The translations under genes were made by a program, and so were the position numbers. 64,000 nucleotides of DNA. It comes from Pseudomonas sp. 30_B (GTDB lineage Bacteria; Pseudomonadota; Gammaproteobacteria; Pseudomonadales; Pseudomonadaceae). This document shows positions 9,949-19,495 of the stretch, one piece after another; within the stretch, counting starts at the first letter, position 1, and each line of letters starts with the position of its first letter. Below the pieces are notes generated by a model that saw only the letters and a program-made list of their open reading frames with translations, did no database searches and was not told the origin of the DNA. Location of the stretch: assembly GCF_017491605.1 (NCBI RefSeq), contig NZ_JAFGYY010000004.1:62001-126000 (forward strand), written 5' to 3'.

Positions 9949-9975
9949 ACGACGCCGGCCTTGTGCCGGCGTCGT
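9949..9975 (+). terminator. Terminator-like palindrome after asd
   Basis: A perfect 11-bp stem (ACGACGCCGGC, 9949-9959, with 9965-9975) and 5-nt loop, followed only by GCTTTCT. The stem is strong and the T-tract weak, so termination may be partial. The rest of the gap to 10167 shows no clear promoter. Confidence 0.6.
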
Positions 9976-10167
9976 GCTTTCTGCGGCAAGTGATCTTGCG
10001 CACAAAAACGTGCGAAGTTCGCGGTGTCAGCGGGGTTCTCCCTTGATTTCGCGGTGTTCTGTGACGGACCCGGAAAAGCAGCCTGATACCAGTCGCTATC
10101 CTCGCAGCCCAGGTTTCGGCGCGCCTTCTTCGCGCCGGCCAATCGGATACTTGCTGCGGGGGAGAGG

Positions 10168-11379
10168 ATGTCTCGGATTCACGGATTCTTGTTGGCGGCG
10201 GCCATTGCCTCGGCCTTCCTGCCGGGCACGGCCGGTGCTCTGGAGCTGGGCGAGATTTCATCGCGGGCGGTCCTTGGGCAGACCCTGTCGGCGAACATCG
10301 AGCTGCGCGGCGTGGGCGACCTGAATGCGCAGGAGGTGGTGGTCAGCCTCGCCTCCCAACAGGACTTCGACCGCCTGGGTGTCGACCGCAGTCAGCTGGT
10401 GACCGGCCTGCGCTTCAGTTCGGACATCGGCAGGAATGGCCGTGGTGTCATCCATGTCACGTCGCAGCGCCCGATCCAGGAACCCTACGTCAACTTCGTG
10501 CTGCAGGTGGTGTGGCCGCAGGGGCGCCTGGTGCGTGAGTTCACGCTGCTGCTCGACCCGCCGAGCTACGTTGCAACGCCGGTGAACCCGCCAGCGGCCC
10601 TTGTAACCCGTCCGGTTACCGAGCCTGTCCGCCAGGCTGCGCCAGCGCCTGTAGCGCTGCCGTCAGTGGCATCGGCGCCGTCGGACAGCTATCGCATCCA
10701 GCGCAACGATGCCCTGTGGGATATCGCCTCGCGCAATCGCCCGTCCTCCAGCGTGTCGGTGATGCAGACCATGGCGGCGATCCAGCAGATGAATCCGGAC
10801 GCCTTCGTCGATGGCAATGCCAACAGTCTGAAGGTTGGCCAGGTGCTGCGCCTGCCTGATGAGCAACAGGTGCGGGCGCGGAGTCATGCGCAGGCCGTGG
10901 CGCATATCGAGGCGCAGAACGGCGAATGGCGTGCACGCCGCCAGGTCGCCCTGCCACAAGCCCGGCAGATGGACGCGACGAAAAGAACCGAGGCGGGCGC
11001 TGCGCCCGTCAGCGCCGAGGCTCGCGATAACCTTCGCCTGGTGTCGGGGCGCGCGGCCAACCAGAAGGACAAGGCCGATGCCGAGCAGCTCGCCGTGCTG
11101 CAGGAAGGACTCGACAGCGCCCGCCGTGAAGGCGATGAAATGCGCAGCCGGATCGCCGACCTGCAGAGCCAGATGGAGAAGCTCAACAAGCTGGTCGAAC
11201 TGAAGGACGCGCAGATCGCCAGCCTGATTGCTCGGCTGGCGGAGCAGGACCGGGCTGGGAAACCGGCCGGCGCCTCCGCGAAGGCTGCTCCGCCCGCGGC
11301 GCCGGGTGCGGCTCCCGCTCCAGTACAAGGTGAGTCCATCGTGGCTGCCCAGACTTCGGAAAGCACTCCGCACCCATAG
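10168..11379 (+). CDS. Short FimV-like periplasmic LysM protein (FimV paralogue)
   Basis: A 403-residue protein resembling the N-terminal half of the real FimV encoded 1.3 kb downstream. Signal peptide (residues 1-23, cut after GTAGA); FimV N-domain (ALELGEISSRAVLGQTLSA, then RPIQEPYVNFVLQV); LysM-type domain (about 175-232, YRIQRNDALWDIA, then LKVGQVLRLP); coiled coil (about 300-365). It stops there: no transmembrane helix, no acidic cytoplasmic part and no C-terminal TPR. It should therefore be a soluble periplasmic peptidoglycan-binding protein. The close match of domain order suggests tandem duplication and truncation. GGGGAGAGG directly precedes the ATG. Confidence 0.85.
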   Translation: MSRIHGFLLAAAIASAFLPGTAGALELGEISSRAVLGQTLSANIELRGVGDLNAQEVVVSLASQQDFDRLGVDRSQLVTGLRFSSDIGRNGRGVIHVTSQRPIQEPYVNFVLQVVWPQGRLVREFTLLLDPPSYVATPVNPPAALVTRPVTEPVRQAAPAPVALPSVASAPSDSYRIQRNDALWDIASRNRPSSSVSVMQTMAAIQQMNPDAFVDGNANSLKVGQVLRLPDEQQVRARSHAQAVAHIEAQNGEWRARRQVALPQARQMDATKRTEAGAAPVSAEARDNLRLVSGRAANQKDKADAEQLAVLQEGLDSARREGDEMRSRIADLQSQMEKLNKLVELKDAQIASLIARLAEQDRAGKPAGASAKAAPPAAPGAAPAPVQGESIVAAQTSESTPHP

Positions 11380-11480
11380 TCCATCCTGCAGCGATGGGCG
11401 GCGAGGCACTCGATTGCCTCGCCGTTGGGGGGCAAGTAAAGTGCAGCGCAGTTTACTTCCCTGATATCGCGAGACACTGG

Positions 11481-12488
11481 ATGCCTGAAACCATCGACAT
11501 CGCCGTAGTAGGCGCCACCGGACTTGTGGGCGAGGCACTGGTCGAACTGCTGGAAGAGCGGGACTTTCCCGTAGGCACCCTGTATCTGCTGGCCACCGGC
11601 GAATCCGCCGGAAAATCGGTGGCATACCGTGGGCGCAATGTGCGCGTCGGCAAGTTGTCCGATTTCGACTTCGCCAAAGTCCGTCTGGCCTTCCTCTCCA
11701 TCACCGCCGATGCCGCCCGTGAGTGTTCCACCCAAGCGCTGGCGGCCGGTTGCAGTGTGATCGACCTGAGCGGCGCGGCGCTGGCCGGGCAGTCCCCGGT
11801 CGTCCTGCCGGCGGCCAACGGCGAGGCGCTGGAGCAGGTCAGCTTGCCGGCGCAAATCGCGGCGCCCTGTGCGCCGGCGGCGGAAGTCGCCGAAGTGCTC
11901 GCCGCGCTGCGAGACGTGCTTGAGGTTCGCCAGTTGAGCGTCACCGCCTGCCTTTCCGCTTCGGTGCTGGGGCGCGAGGGGGTTCAGGAACTGGCCCGGC
12001 AGACCGCCGAGTTGCTCAACGCTCGCCCGCTGGAGCCCCGGCTCGTCGATCGGCAATACGCCTTCAACATGCTGGCCCAGGTCGGTGCGGTGGATGAGCA
12101 GGGCCATTCGGCACTGGAGCGGCGCATGGCGGCGGAGCTGATCGCACTCTTCCCCGGGCTGGACGGCGCGCTGGATGTCACCTGTGCCATGGCGCCGGTG
12201 TTCTTCGGCGATGCGCTGATGCTGTCGATCACCAGCGCCGCACCGGTTTCGCTCGGAGCTGTGCAGGCGGCCCTGGACGATGCTCCCGGCATCGAGCGGG
12301 TCGAAGACGATTATCCGACTGTGATCGGTGATGCGCAGGGGCAGGATACTGTTTATGTCGGTCGCCTGCGTCCCGGTCTGACAAATCCGTGCAAACTGAA
12401 TTTGTGGATTGCGTCAGATAATGTACGAAAAGGCGCAGCGCTGAATGCTGTGAACTTGGGCGAATTGTTGATAAAACACTATCTGTAA
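11481..12488 (+). CDS. usg: Usg-family aspartate-semialdehyde dehydrogenase-like protein
   Basis: A 335-residue Asd-fold paralogue. It has an intact Rossmann start (IDIAVVGATGLVGEALVELL) and a C-terminal DNVRKGAALNAVNLGEL as in true Asd. The catalytic-cysteine region reads AAPCAPAAEV in place of the usual NCST/NCTV loop, and the SGAG motif is replaced by SASVLGREG. Normal dehydrogenase activity is therefore doubtful. The usg gene lies next to fimV and truA in many gamma-proteobacteria, with no settled role. The frame extends 29 codons upstream to 11394, but homology begins at the ATG at 11481; its ribosome site is weak. Confidence 0.85.
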   Translation: MPETIDIAVVGATGLVGEALVELLEERDFPVGTLYLLATGESAGKSVAYRGRNVRVGKLSDFDFAKVRLAFLSITADAARECSTQALAAGCSVIDLSGAALAGQSPVVLPAANGEALEQVSLPAQIAAPCAPAAEVAEVLAALRDVLEVRQLSVTACLSASVLGREGVQELARQTAELLNARPLEPRLVDRQYAFNMLAQVGAVDEQGHSALERRMAAELIALFPGLDGALDVTCAMAPVFFGDALMLSITSAAPVSLGAVQAALDDAPGIERVEDDYPTVIGDAQGQDTVYVGRLRPGLTNPCKLNLWIASDNVRKGAALNAVNLGELLIKHYL

Positions 12489-12506
12489 AAGATACTTACC
12501 GAATAT

Positions 12507-12535
12507 TTGAAGAAGTATTCTAGCTTGACAATACT
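12507..12535 (+). promoter_or_regulatory. Predicted sigma-70 promoter upstream of fimV
   Basis: TTGAAG (12507-12512), 17 bp, then AATACT (12530-12535), just after usg. It would give a leader of about 115 nt before the fimV ATG. A perfect TTGACA at 12525-12530 lies in the same stretch but has no good -10 at standard distance. Confidence 0.35.
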
Positions 12536-12656
12536 GGCTGGGATTGGCGCTGACAGGGGGGATTCCAGACGTGAAAACGCCGGGCATCATGGGCAGCGAC
12601 AACCTAATAGACTTCGCTCTAATCCAGAAAAAGCTATTAAAACAAGGGATTAAAAT

Positions 12657-15521
12657 ATGATCCGGCTTCGTAAACTGGTGCAGGCAATCGCGGCTGCTTC
12701 GGCATTGACCACGGGCATGGCGCATGCACTGGGGTTGGGTGACATCCACCTGCGTTCGGCTCTGAACCAGCCGTTGGATGCCGAGATCGACCTGGTCGAA
12801 GTCCGTGATCTTGCCCAGGGCGAGGTGGTGCCGAAGCTGGCGTCGCCGGAGGAGTTCAACAAGGCGGGCGTCGATCGCCAGTACTTCCTCACCGGCCTCA
12901 AGTTCACCCCGGTCATCAAGCCGAACGGCAAGAGCGTCATTCGCGTGACCTCGGATCGCCCGGTCCAGGAGCCCTACCTGAACTTCCTGGTCGAGGTGCT
13001 CTGGCCCAGTGGCCGTGTGCTGCGTGAGTACACCGTGCTGCTCGATCCGCCGCTGTATTCCCCGCAGACCGCCGCAGCTGCCGCGCCGCGCGCGCCCATG
13101 GCCGCGCCCGCGCCGGTTTACCGCCAACCGGCTCCGCTCGCGCCGCGTCCGGCCGCCGCGCCGTCCCCGCGCCCAGCCGCTGCGTCGGCACCGTCTTCGC
13201 GTCGTCTGGAAGGCAACGAATACCGTACCGGCCGCAACGACACCCTGTGGGAAATCGCAGCGCGTGCGCGTCCGAACAACAGCGTTACGGTCCAGCAGAC
13301 CATGCTGGCGATCCAGGACCTCAATCCCGACGCCTTCCTTGGCGGCAACATCAACCGTCTGAAGAGCGGCCAGGTGCTGCGCCTGCCGGATGCGGAGCAG
13401 ATCAAGTCGCGTACCCAGCCCGATGCGGCCGCCGAAGTGACCCAGCAGTACACCGCCTGGCGCGAAGGGCGCAGCCTGCCCACCGGCGGTGCCCGTCAGC
13501 TGGATGCCACGCCGCGCGCCAACGCAGGCGCCGCGCCGTCGCAGGCCGAGGAAAAGGACAATCTGCGCCTGGTCTCCGGCGAGAACGGCAAGGCCAAGGG
13601 CGGCGACAAGGGCAGCAAGGACGGTAAGGCCATTGCCGACAAGCTGGCCGTCACCCAGGAAAGCCTGGATACCACTCGCCGCGAGAATGAAGAGCTGCAG
13701 AGTCGCATGGGCGACCTGAAAAGCCAGATAGACAAGCTGCAGAAGCTCATCGAGCTGAAGGATGCCCAGTTGGCGAAGCTGCAGAGTCAACTCGGCAATG
13801 CCCCGCAAGGCGCAACCCAGGCGCCGGCGGCGGATGCTTCCTCTGCTGCTCCTGCTGCTCCTGCTGCTCCGCAGCCAGCAGCCTCGGAGCAAGCCGCTGC
13901 TCCGGCTCAGCCTGCAACGCCAGCTCAGTCGAGCGAGCCGGCGGCGCCTGCCGCACCGGTCGCTCCGGAGGCGAGCGCACCTGCAGCTCCAGCTCCAGCT
14001 CCGGCACCCGCGGCCGCCAAGCCGGCCGAGGCAAAACCGGCTCCGGCACCCGCTCCTGTCGAGCCTGTCTCGGAAAGCTTCATTGATGAAATCCTGGCCA
14101 ACCCGATCTGGCTGGGGGCCATCGGCGGTAGCGCCGTGCTGGCGCTGCTCGTGCTGCTGATGGTGATTTCCCGCCGCCGCGCCGCCAAGGAGCGTGAGGA
14201 ACTGGAAGCCGCGTCCGACGCGGACGACCATGGCCTGGGCGGTGACCTCGACCTGGGTGATGGCGACCTCGACTCCCTCGACGTTCCGCAGGCTGCCGAA
14301 GTGGCCGCTCCGGCGGCGTCGGCTCCGGAACGTGTTGCCGCGCAGACCAGCGATGCCCTGGCTGAGGCGGATATCTACATCGCCTACGGCCGCTTCAACC
14401 AGGCTGCCGAACTCCTGCAGGGCGCCATCTACGATGAGCCGCAGCGCGCCGACCTGCGTCTCAAGCTGATGGAGGTGTATGCCGAGATCGGTGACCGCGA
14501 AGGTTTCGCCCGTCAGGAAAACGAATTGCGCGAGATGGGCGGTGCCGAAGGCCAGGTCGAGCAGCTGAAGTCCCGTTATCCGGGCATGGTCGCGCTGGCT
14601 GCCGCCGGTGCGGCGGGCGCCGCCGCCGTGGCAGCTGCCGAGGAGTTCGGCAGCTTCGGTCTCGACGATCTGCATCTGGATTCGCCGGCCCAGCCGGAAC
14701 CCGTCGCCGAATCGGCTCCCCTGGTGGGAGATCTCGACGACGCCTTCGACCTGGCGCTGGATGACCTCGAGCTGGATGCCGACAAGCCTGTGGCACCGGC
14801 GCCGGTCGAGAGCAAGGGTGACGAACTGTCGCTGGACACTTTCGACCTGGACGACGACCTGGCATTCGACGCGCCTGTCGCCGAGCCGGCCAAGGCGGAC
14901 GACGACTTCGCCTTCGACCTCGACCTGAACGAGGAACCGGTCGCCAAGCCGGCGGACGTATCGCTGTCCGACGACCTGGCCGACTTCGGCCTTGATCTGG
15001 AGAAGGATGCTCCGTCGTCCCCGGAAGAGGACTTCCTGCTGGGCCTGGACGATGACACGACCTCGCTGTCCAGTGTCAGTGCGGAGGAGTTCTCCCTCGA
15101 CAAGGATCACGGCGCCACACCGTCCCTGGCCGACCTGCCGGATGACTTCGATCTTTCCCTGCCGGGCGACGAGCCTGAGCCGATCAAGGCCGACGACAGT
15201 TTCTCCGCCCAGCTCGACGAGGTGAGCGCGGAGCTGGATCGCCTGGCGGGTGGCGTTGAAGAACCCAAGGCGCCGGAAGCGGAGCCGGAAGCGAACTTTG
15301 CTCTGGATGATCTCGACGTACCCGGCGAAAATGCCGAGGAAGACGACGAGTTCGATTTCCTTTCCGGCGCCGACGAGGCCGCCACCAAGCTCGACCTGGC
15401 GCGTGCCTACATCGACATGGGCGACACCGAGGGCGCCCGCGACATCCTCGACGAAGTGCTCGCCGAAGGTAACGACAACCAGCAGCAGGAAGCGCGTGAA
15501 CTGCTCGGGCGTATCGCCTGA
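12657..15521 (+). CDS. fimV: FimV, polar hub protein for type IV pili and twitching
   Basis: A 954-residue inner-membrane protein. Signal peptide (cut after GMAHA); conserved FimV N-domain (about 25-145); Ala/Pro linker; LysM-type peptidoglycan domain (about 188-245, GRNDTLWEIAARARP); coiled coil (326-381); long Ala/Pro-rich stretch (385-470); transmembrane helix (484-505) followed by SRRRAAKER; a very acidic cytoplasmic part rich in DD and DLD; and a C-terminal FimV TPR helix pair (about 905-954, ATKLDLARAYIDMGD). In P. aeruginosa FimV anchors polar machinery and activates CyaB. AAGGG precedes the ATG. The repeated-codon Ala/Pro and Asp regions often vary in length between strains. Confidence 0.96.
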   Translation: MIRLRKLVQAIAAASALTTGMAHALGLGDIHLRSALNQPLDAEIDLVEVRDLAQGEVVPKLASPEEFNKAGVDRQYFLTGLKFTPVIKPNGKSVIRVTSDRPVQEPYLNFLVEVLWPSGRVLREYTVLLDPPLYSPQTAAAAAPRAPMAAPAPVYRQPAPLAPRPAAAPSPRPAAASAPSSRRLEGNEYRTGRNDTLWEIAARARPNNSVTVQQTMLAIQDLNPDAFLGGNINRLKSGQVLRLPDAEQIKSRTQPDAAAEVTQQYTAWREGRSLPTGGARQLDATPRANAGAAPSQAEEKDNLRLVSGENGKAKGGDKGSKDGKAIADKLAVTQESLDTTRRENEELQSRMGDLKSQIDKLQKLIELKDAQLAKLQSQLGNAPQGATQAPAADASSAAPAAPAAPQPAASEQAAAPAQPATPAQSSEPAAPAAPVAPEASAPAAPAPAPAPAAAKPAEAKPAPAPAPVEPVSESFIDEILANPIWLGAIGGSAVLALLVLLMVISRRRAAKEREELEAASDADDHGLGGDLDLGDGDLDSLDVPQAAEVAAPAASAPERVAAQTSDALAEADIYIAYGRFNQAAELLQGAIYDEPQRADLRLKLMEVYAEIGDREGFARQENELREMGGAEGQVEQLKSRYPGMVALAAAGAAGAAAVAAAEEFGSFGLDDLHLDSPAQPEPVAESAPLVGDLDDAFDLALDDLELDADKPVAPAPVESKGDELSLDTFDLDDDLAFDAPVAEPAKADDDFAFDLDLNEEPVAKPADVSLSDDLADFGLDLEKDAPSSPEEDFLLGLDDDTTSLSSVSAEEFSLDKDHGATPSLADLPDDFDLSLPGDEPEPIKADDSFSAQLDEVSAELDRLAGGVEEPKAPEAEPEANFALDDLDVPGENAEEDDEFDFLSGADEAATKLDLARAYIDMGDTEGARDILDEVLAEGNDNQQQEARELLGRIA

Positions 15522-15540
15522 GCCGGAAGGCTCCAGATAG

Positions 15541-16398
15541 ATGAGTGAAGCACTACCCCAAGCGGCGGCCGAAGTGGCCGCCGCTGGCGTTTCCAGGATT
15601 GCCCTGGGCGTCGAATACAAAGGTGCCCGATATCGCGGCTGGCAACGCCAGGAAGATGGCGTGCCGTCGGTGCAGGCAGCCCTGGAGAAAGCCCTGTCGA
15701 AAGTGGCCGACGAGCCCGTGTCGATCATCTGTGCCGGGCGCACCGATGCCGCCGTGCATGCCAGCGGCCAGGTCGTGCATTTCGATACCGCTGTCGAGCG
15801 TCCGCTGAAGGCCTGGATCATGGGCAGCAATGCCAACCTGCCGGCCGACATCAGCGTGACCTGGGCCAAGGTGATGCCGGCGCATTTCCATGCGCGCTTC
15901 ACCGCCATGGCGCGGCGTTACCGCTATGTGATCTACAACGACCAGATCCGCCCGGCGCACCAGTCCGAGGAAGTCACCTGGAACCACCGCCCGCTGGACG
16001 TTTCGCGCATGCGCGAAGCAGCGAAGGCGCTGGTCGGCACCCACGACTTCACCTCGTTCCGCGCCGTGCAGTGCCAGGCCAAGTCGCCGGTGAAGACCGT
16101 GCATCACCTGGAAGTGATCGAGCATGGCCGCTTCATCGTGCTGGATATCCGCGCCAACGCCTTCCTGCACCATATGGTGCGCAACTTCGCCGGCGTGCTG
16201 ATGACCATCGGCGCCGGTGAGCGCCCGGTGGAGTGGGCGGGGGAGGTGCTGGCGGCGCGCGACCGCCGCGCCGGTGGCGTTACGGCGCACCCGTACGGGT
16301 TGTATCTGGTGCGTGTGGAGTACCCGGAAGAGTTCGAGTTGCCAGAGCGCTACCTGGGGCCACATTTCCTTTCAAGTTTGCCCGATATCCTTGGCTGA
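15541..16398 (+). CDS. truA: tRNA pseudouridine(38-40) synthase TruA
   Basis: A 285-residue enzyme that makes pseudouridine at positions 38-40 in the tRNA anticodon arm. The catalytic aspartate D69 sits in GRTDAAVHASGQVVHFDT. RRYRYVIYN and HHMVRNFAGVL are also typical. It starts 19 bp after fimV with AGGCTCCAG upstream, so it may be co-transcribed; this order is conserved in Pseudomonas. Cytosolic and full length. Confidence 0.97.
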   Translation: MSEALPQAAAEVAAAGVSRIALGVEYKGARYRGWQRQEDGVPSVQAALEKALSKVADEPVSIICAGRTDAAVHASGQVVHFDTAVERPLKAWIMGSNANLPADISVTWAKVMPAHFHARFTAMARRYRYVIYNDQIRPAHQSEEVTWNHRPLDVSRMREAAKALVGTHDFTSFRAVQCQAKSPVKTVHHLEVIEHGRFIVLDIRANAFLHHMVRNFAGVLMTIGAGERPVEWAGEVLAARDRRAGGVTAHPYGLYLVRVEYPEEFELPERYLGPHFLSSLPDILG

Positions 16399-16455
16399 CG
16401 ATGCCAGGGGCATTTGCTACCATCGATCGATCACTTGCCTGAAGGTTGCTGCATC

Positions 16456-17079
16456 TTGTCCGCTGTTCGCATCAAAATCTGCGGTATTACCCGAGTCGAG
16501 GATGCCCTGGCCGCGGCCGAGGCGGGCGCCGACGCGATCGGCCTGGTGTTCTACGCCAGGAGCCCGCGTGCGGTCAGCGTCCAGCAGGCGAGGGCGATCA
16601 TCGCCGCGCTGCCGCCCTTCGTCAGCACGGTCGGCCTGTTCGTCGATGCCAGTCGCTGCGAACTGGGGGATATCCTCGACGCAGTGCCGCTCGACATCCT
16701 GCAGTTCCACGGCGACGAAACGCCCGAAGCCTGCTCCGGCTGGCACCGGCCTTATCTCAAGGCCTTGCGCGTGAAGCCGGGCGACGACGTGGCGGCGCAG
16801 ATCGCGAACTATCCACAGGCCAGCGGATTCCTGCTCGACACCTACGTGGAAGGCGTTCCCGGCGGCACCGGCCAGGCGTTCGACTGGTCGCTGGTACCCA
16901 GGGATGTGAAACGGCCCCTGATCCTGGCGGGCGGGCTGACGCCCGGGAACGTGGCCAAGGCCATCGCCCAGGTGCGGCCTTATGCGGTGGACGTCAGCGG
17001 CGGTGTCGAGGCCAGCAAGGGCATCAAGGACGCGCAGAAGATCCGTGACTTCATCGCCCAGTGCCGGTCGGTGGCGTGA
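16456..17079 (+). CDS. trpF: Phosphoribosylanthranilate isomerase TrpF, probable TTG start
   Basis: A 207-residue TIM-barrel enzyme of tryptophan synthesis that isomerises N-(5-phosphoribosyl)anthranilate. The general base C9 (KICGITR), [23 protein letters not shown] and [16 protein letters not shown] are all present. An ATG at 16414 would add 14 residues that look non-homologous ([13 protein letters not shown]). The TTG at 16456 places the conserved [10 protein letters not shown] at the usual distance and has GAAGG about 10 nt upstream. The start 58 bp after truA suggests one transcript. Confidence 0.95.
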   Translation: MSAVRIKICGITRVEDALAAAEAGADAIGLVFYARSPRAVSVQQARAIIAALPPFVSTVGLFVDASRCELGDILDAVPLDILQFHGDETPEACSGWHRPYLKALRVKPGDDVAAQIANYPQASGFLLDTYVEGVPGGTGQAFDWSLVPRDVKRPLILAGGLTPGNVAKAIAQVRPYAVDVSGGVEASKGIKDAQKIRDFIAQCRSVA

Positions 17080-17262
17080 CGCGGAATCTTCATGTGACGA
17101 CGTGCGGATTGCCGCCGTCCACTACCCAATCGCTGCCTGGCAGCGCTGGGAGTCGTCGGTGCAAGTCACTGACGCCCCGTATCGAGTGGTGTATTCGTGG
17201 CGACGCTTTTGGCGGCGCCTGTGTTTGCGAGGGGTTCGGGTCCTGAGGCCGGAACCGCGACG

Positions 17263-17328
17263 ATGAATTTGCTCAGGGACACGCGCATGGCGACAGGCCG
17301 TGCCCCTGCACTGGAGACGAGAGCATGA
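17263..17328 (+). other. Possible 21-codon leader ORF overlapping the accD start
   Basis: ATG at 17263 reads 21 codons ([20 protein letters not shown]...) and stops with a TGA that overlaps the accD ATG as ATGA. Its own ribosome site is poor. The exact overlap would allow translational coupling to accD, but chance cannot be excluded. The remaining trpF-accD gap (17080-17262) shows no clear promoter. Confidence 0.25.
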
Positions 17329-18200
17329 GCAACTGGCTGGTAGACAAGCTGATCCCTTCCATCATGCGTTCCGAGGCGAAGAAGAGCTCGGTTCCGGAAG
17401 GCCTGTGGCACAAGTGCCCGTCCTGCGAAGCGGTGCTGTACCGGCCCGAGCTGGAAAAGACCCTGGACGTCTGCCCGAAGTGCGATCACCACATGCGCAT
17501 CGGTGCCCGTGCCCGCCTGGACATCTTCCTCGATGAAGAGGGTCGCGCAGAGCTCGGTGCCGAGCTGGAGCCGGTGGATCGCCTGAAGTTCCGCGACAGC
17601 AAGAAGTACAAGGACCGCCTGGTCGCCGCGCAGAAAGACACCGGCGAGAAGGATGCGCTGATCTCCATGAGCGGCAAGCTGATGGGCATGCCCGTCGTGG
17701 CCAGCGCCTTCGAGTTCTCCTTCATGGGCGGTTCCATGGGTTCCATCGTCGGCGAGCGCTTCGTGCGTGCCGCCAACTACGCGCTGGAACATCGCTGCCC
17801 GATGATCTGCTTCTCCGCCTCGGGTGGTGCGCGCATGCAGGAAGCGCTGATCTCCCTGATGCAGATGGCCAAGACCTCCGCCGCCTTGGCCCGCCTGCGC
17901 GAAGAAGGCATTCCGTTCATCTCCGTGCTGACCGACCCGGTCTACGGCGGCGTATCCGCGAGCCTGGCGATGCTCGGCGACGTGATCGTCGGTGAGCCGC
18001 GCGCCCTGATCGGCTTCGCCGGCCCGCGCGTGATCGAGCAGACCGTGCGCGAGAAGCTGCCCGAAGGCTTCCAGCGCAGCGAGTTCCTGCTGGAACACGG
18101 CGCCATCGACATGATCGTGCACCGTTCCGAAATGCGTGAGCGTCTGGCCAAGCTGCTCGCCAAGTTCACCCACACTCCAAGTACCGCGCTCGCAGGATGA
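17325..18200 (+). CDS. accD: Acetyl-CoA carboxylase carboxyltransferase beta subunit AccD
   Basis: A 291-residue subunit that, with AccA, transfers CO2 from biotin carrier to acetyl-CoA to give malonyl-CoA for fatty-acid synthesis. The N-terminal zinc ribbon is intact with C31, C34, C50 and C53 (CPSC...CPKC). The crotonase-fold core carries [24 protein letters not shown] and [16 protein letters not shown] lies 8 nt before the ATG. The stop overlaps the folC start (ATGA), so AccD and FolC are translationally coupled, as in many gamma-proteobacteria. Confidence 0.98.
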   Translation: MSNWLVDKLIPSIMRSEAKKSSVPEGLWHKCPSCEAVLYRPELEKTLDVCPKCDHHMRIGARARLDIFLDEEGRAELGAELEPVDRLKFRDSKKYKDRLVAAQKDTGEKDALISMSGKLMGMPVVASAFEFSFMGGSMGSIVGERFVRAANYALEHRCPMICFSASGGARMQEALISLMQMAKTSAALARLREEGIPFISVLTDPVYGGVSASLAMLGDVIVGEPRALIGFAGPRVIEQTVREKLPEGFQRSEFLLEHGAIDMIVHRSEMRERLAKLLAKFTHTPSTALAG

Positions 18201-19477
18201 TCCAACGTACCCTTGCCGACTGGCTCAGCTATCTCGAACAACTCCACCCCACGGCAATCGACATGGGGCTGGACCGCTCCCGTGAGGTAGCTGGCCGGCT
18301 TGGGCTGGGGCGTCCCGCCCCCCGCGTGGTGACCGTCACCGGCACCAACGGCAAGGGTTCCACCTGCGCCTTCCTCGCCGCCCTGCTCGGCGAGCAGGGC
18401 CTGCGCGTCGGCGTGTACAGCTCGCCGCACCTGCTGCGCTATAACGAGCGCGTGCTCATCGACGGCGTCGAAGCCAGCGATGAGGCGCTCTGCGAAGCCT
18501 TCGCCGCCGTCGAGGCGGCCCGTGGCGAAATCTCCCTGACCTACTTCGAAATGGGCACCCTCGCGGCCTTCTGGCTGTTCGAGCGCGCGGGCCTCGATGC
18601 CGTGGTGCTGGAAGTCGGCCTGGGTGGTCGCCTGGATGCGGTGAATCTGGTCGACGCCGACGTCGCCGTGGTCACCAGCATCGGTATCGATCACGCCGAC
18701 TGGCTGGGTGATACCCGCGAAAGCGTGGCCTTCGAGAAGGCCGGGATCTTCCGCGCCGGCAAGCCAGCCGTGTGTGGCGACCTGGAGCCGCCGGCCCCCT
18801 TGCTGGAGCAGGCGCGCAGCCTGGGCTCGCCGCTGGTGCTGCGCGGTCGCGATTTCGACCTGGCCCTGGGCGAGGGCGACTGGCACTGGCGCGGCCGCAA
18901 TGCCGCCGGGGAAGCGCTGACCTTGCATAACCTGCCGTCACTCGATCTGCCGATGGAGAACGCGGCGCTGGCCTTGCAGGTCTATGCCCTCATGGACCTG
19001 CCGTGGCAGCCGGAGCAACTGATCGCCGCTCTGCAACGTACTCGCGTGACCGGGCGCCTGGATCGCCGTACCGTGCACTGGCGGGGCGAGGAGCGCCATC
19101 TGCTGCTGGATGTGGGGCACAATCCGCATGCGGCCCAGTACCTGGCCGGCCGCCTGCGTGCGGCGCCGCCCAAGGGCGTGCGTCGTGCGGTATTCGGCCT
19201 GCTGGCGGACAAGGATCTGGACGGCGTACTGGAACCCGTGCTCGGCTTGGTGCAGGATTGGGCCGTCGCGCCGCTGCCCACCGGTCGCAGTCGGCCGGCG
19301 GAAGAGCTGGAAGCTGCGCTGCGTGCCCGTGGCGCGAGCGTCAGTCGTCACGCGGACATCGCTGCGGCGCTCGAAGCGCAGTGCGACGCGTCGTCGGCGG
19401 ACGACGAGATTCTGGTGTTCGGTTCGTTCTACAGCGTGGCGGATGCCCTGGAGTGGCTCGTCAGGGCTGCTCGATAA
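18197..19477 (+). CDS. folC: Folylpolyglutamate synthase / dihydrofolate synthase FolC
   Basis: A 426-residue Mur-ligase-family enzyme that adds glutamate to dihydropteroate and then to folates. The ATP loop [14 protein letters not shown] lies at about residues 48-61; [16 protein letters not shown] and [13 protein letters not shown] are family signatures, and [17 protein letters not shown] marks the C-terminal domain. The ATGA overlap with accD fixes the start. It leads into a SPOR-domain gene 18 bp on. Confidence 0.97.
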   Translation: MIQRTLADWLSYLEQLHPTAIDMGLDRSREVAGRLGLGRPAPRVVTVTGTNGKGSTCAFLAALLGEQGLRVGVYSSPHLLRYNERVLIDGVEASDEALCEAFAAVEAARGEISLTYFEMGTLAAFWLFERAGLDAVVLEVGLGGRLDAVNLVDADVAVVTSIGIDHADWLGDTRESVAFEKAGIFRAGKPAVCGDLEPPAPLLEQARSLGSPLVLRGRDFDLALGEGDWHWRGRNAAGEALTLHNLPSLDLPMENAALALQVYALMDLPWQPEQLIAALQRTRVTGRLDRRTVHWRGEERHLLLDVGHNPHAAQYLAGRLRAAPPKGVRRAVFGLLADKDLDGVLEPVLGLVQDWAVAPLPTGRSRPAEELEAALRARGASVSRHADIAAALEAQCDASSADDEILVFGSFYSVADALEWLVRAAR

Positions 19478-19495
19478 GGATAAGGGGAGTGATTC

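Noticed and set aside
13801..14070. Ala/Pro repeat-rich stretch as a tandem DNA repeat locus
   Set aside because: It is the low-complexity linker within FimV, with imperfect GCT/CCG codon runs and no regular period.
12414..15908. A 1164-codon open frame antisense to fimV
   Set aside because: High GC and fimV's Ala/Pro/Asp-rich codons suppress stops on the other strand. It has no ribosome site, no domain and low-complexity content.
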